The notes below the pieces were generated by a model. It worked only from the letters and a program-made list of their open reading frames with translations, was not told the origin of the DNA and made no database searches. This document shows positions 62,828-64,000 of a stretch of 64,000 nt of DNA, in pieces. The first letter of the stretch is position 1. The number at the start of each line of letters is the position of its first letter. The translations under genes were made by a program, and so were the position numbers. The DNA lies in contig JBBDQZ010000062.1 in NCBI GenBank assembly GCA_040905705.1, positions 18,412-82,411 on the forward strand. The letters are read 5' to 3'. Source of the stretch: JBBDQZ01 sp040905705 (GTDB taxonomy: Bacteria; Bacteroidota; Rhodothermia; Balneolales; Natronogracilivirgulaceae).

Positions 62828-63796
62828 TTATCCAAGAAACCCAAGCACAGACTGCGGTCCCATATTGGCTTGCGCCAATGCGGAGGTAGCTGTCTGTTGG
62901 AGGATTTGCAATCGGATGGACTCACTTTGTTCTTTGGCAAAGTCGGTATCCATGATCCGGCTTACGGCAGACTGGTTGGCACTGATCGACTGGGACAGGG
63001 TTACCTCCCTGACGCTCAGCGATGACTGTGTGATACCGATATCGTTTACCCTTTCGGACATGGCGTCAATGGCGGTGTCTACAGAGCTAATGAAAGCACG
63101 ATAGTCGGCTGCCGTAGCGTTGGTGGAACCAACCGAAAAGGCAAGCACTCCCTGTGAACCGGCAGTAGCGGATGTGGCCGTTATCGCGCCACCATCAGCA
63201 ATGGCTCCACCCGCACTGGTGGCGGCTCCAAGATCAGCTGTGCCTGAAGTTGAGCCTGCAAACAGTGTGCCCACATTAACAGCGTTAATTGTGGTTTCGA
63301 TGGTATCATCGGCGCGTTCCCCAACCTGGAAAGTGAGGGACATTCCACCGGTATTACCGCTACCGTTTAGCAGTTCAAAATCCTGGAAAATGGTCTGGTT
63401 GGCGATTTCATTAATGCCATCACCAAGAGCTTTGATCTGATCACCGATATATGACCGTTCGGTTTCACCAAGGGTATCATTAGCGGCTTGTGTGGCCAGT
63501 CCTTTCATTTCGATCAAACTGTCTACGATCGTATCGAAACTGGATTCTGCAATGTCCAAAACAGATTTGGCATCGCCCACGTTTTGCAGGCTCTGGGAAA
63601 GACCAGCAACCCGGCTGCTCAATTTGGTTGCAATGGAATAGCCGGCGGCATCGTCTTCGGCGCGATTGATTCGCAAACCGGTAGACATACGTAACTGATT
63701 CTCAGCCAAACTGCGATTGATGCGGTTCAGCGAGAGTTGAGAGTCCATTGACTGAATGTTGGTATTGACTCTGTTAAGATCACCAAAACTTGACAT
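62828..63796 (-). CDS. fliC: Flagellin
   Basis: A 322-residue flagellin. The N-terminal D0/D1 region contains LAENQLRMSTGLRINRAEDD and AAGYSIATKLSSRVAGLSQS; the C-terminal D1/D0 region contains RIMDTDFAKEQSESIRLQIL and ends SALAQANMGPQSVLGFLG. The central variable domain is short (about residues 165-230) and made almost only of Ala, Gly, Ser and Thr (16 Ser/Thr among residues 177-232), with no large folded D2/D3 domain. It is a good acceptor for O-glycans. An AGGAG site precedes the ATG by six bases and a sigma-28-like promoter lies upstream. It is the only flagellin gene in the window. Confidence 0.97.
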   Translation of the reverse strand: MSSFGDLNRVNTNIQSMDSQLSLNRINRSLAENQLRMSTGLRINRAEDDAAGYSIATKLSSRVAGLSQSLQNVGDAKSVLDIAESSFDTIVDSLIEMKGLATQAANDTLGETERSYIGDQIKALGDGINEIANQTIFQDFELLNGSGNTGGMSLTFQVGERADDTIETTINAVNVGTLFAGSTSGTADLGAATSAGGAIADGGAITATSATAGSQGVLAFSVGSTNATAADYRAFISSVDTAIDAMSERVNDIGITQSSLSVREVTLSQSISANQSAVSRIMDTDFAKEQSESIRLQILQQTATSALAQANMGPQSVLGFLG

Positions 63797-63802
63797 GATG
63801 TT

Positions 63803-63807
63803 CTCCT
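63803..63807 (-). promoter_or_regulatory. Strong Shine-Dalgarno site of fliC
   Basis: AGGAG on the minus strand, six bases before the fliC ATG. It is stronger than at most genes in the window, as expected for the most abundant flagellar protein. Confidence 0.8.
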
Positions 63808-63882
63808 CGTTTGTGTTTGTTAATGTTTGTTGATGCCTGATTCAATTAATGAGAGCATCGGTTTCTATGTGGTTAATTGGAA

Positions 63883-63909
63883 TTATCGAGCCGGTTTTGC
63901 CAATCTTAA
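63883..63909 (-). promoter_or_regulatory. Sigma-28-like promoter of fliC
   Basis: Read on the minus strand: TTAA, 15 bases, CTCGATAA, close to the sigma-28 consensus TAAA-N15-GCCGATAA. The -10 part has six of eight matches, including the CGATAA core. It leaves a leader of about 80 bases. FliA is encoded at 31959-32714. The rest of the upstream region to 64000 shows no other recognised element and no sigma-54 site. Confidence 0.65.
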
Positions 63910-64000
63910 GTTTTTGTAATTAGCAGTTTTGAAAAAAAGTATTTATTGGGTCCTACTAAAAACCTATCGGTTTAGTTTGAATTAAAATTTTGATCAATTT

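Overview
The window comes from a flagellated, Gram-negative (two-membrane) bacterium of moderate GC content. P- and L-ring genes (flgI, flgH) and a secretin show the outer membrane. The lineage is uncertain. The gene order and the sparse use of Shine-Dalgarno sites would fit the Bacteroidota/Rhodothermota/Balneolota neighbourhood, but this is an inference without a database search. Nearly the whole flagellar gene set sits in one ~50 kb block. No chemotaxis genes, tRNA, rRNA, CRISPR array or insertion sequence were seen.

Layout. 1-6.3 kb: the end of a type IV pilus/type II secretion-like operon (pilin-like protein, PilT-type ATPase, PilM/PilN-like, PilO-like, secretin). 6.3-13.5 kb: housekeeping genes (nitrilase-family amidohydrolase, SerB with ACT domains, a membrane protein, an amylosucrase-type GH13 enzyme fused to a CBM20 starch-binding domain) and a PAS histidine kinase that faces the flagellar block. 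13.7-31.7 kb, plus strand: flgB-flgC-orf-fliE-fliF-fliG-fliH-fliI-fliJ-motE/flbB-fliK-flgD-flgE-motA-motB-fliL-fliM-fliY/N-fliO-fliP-fliQ-fliR, starting at a textbook sigma-54 promoter. 31.7-38.5 kb, minus strand: flhB-flhA-flhF-flhG-orf-fliA-orf. 39-48.2 kb, plus strand: flgF-flgG-flgA-flgH-flgI-flgJ-flgN-flgK-flgL and a degenerate glycosyltransferase/TPR protein. 48.2-52.4 kb, minus strand: fliS-fliD-fliT-(flgM-like)-NtrC-type regulator. 52.7-59.4 kb: one giant gene for a ~2246-residue protein. 59.6-62.6 kb: a 1000-residue sensor kinase. 62.8-63.8 kb, minus strand: flagellin.

The most striking object is the giant protein. In order it has TPR repeats, an OGT/SPINDLY-like GT41 transferase, an FkbM-type methyltransferase, a GT2-like segment, a second methyltransferase, a DUF616-like glycosyltransferase and a third methyltransferase. 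It lies between the filament cap/chaperone operon and the flagellin gene and has its own sigma-54 promoter, arranged back to back with the sigma-54 promoter of fliS-fliD. I infer a single-polypeptide machine that builds and methylates an O-glycan on flagellin, whose short central domain is rich in Ser, Thr, Ala and Gly.

The regulatory logic can be read from the DNA. Sigma-54 sites precede flgB, fliS and the giant gene (and, less perfectly, flgF). An NtrC-family activator with the GAFTGA loop is encoded at the end of the fliS operon. A candidate partner kinase lies next to flgB. Sigma-28 (fliA) is encoded in the block and a sigma-28-like promoter precedes fliC. This matches the FlrB/FlrC-RpoN-FliA cascade type.
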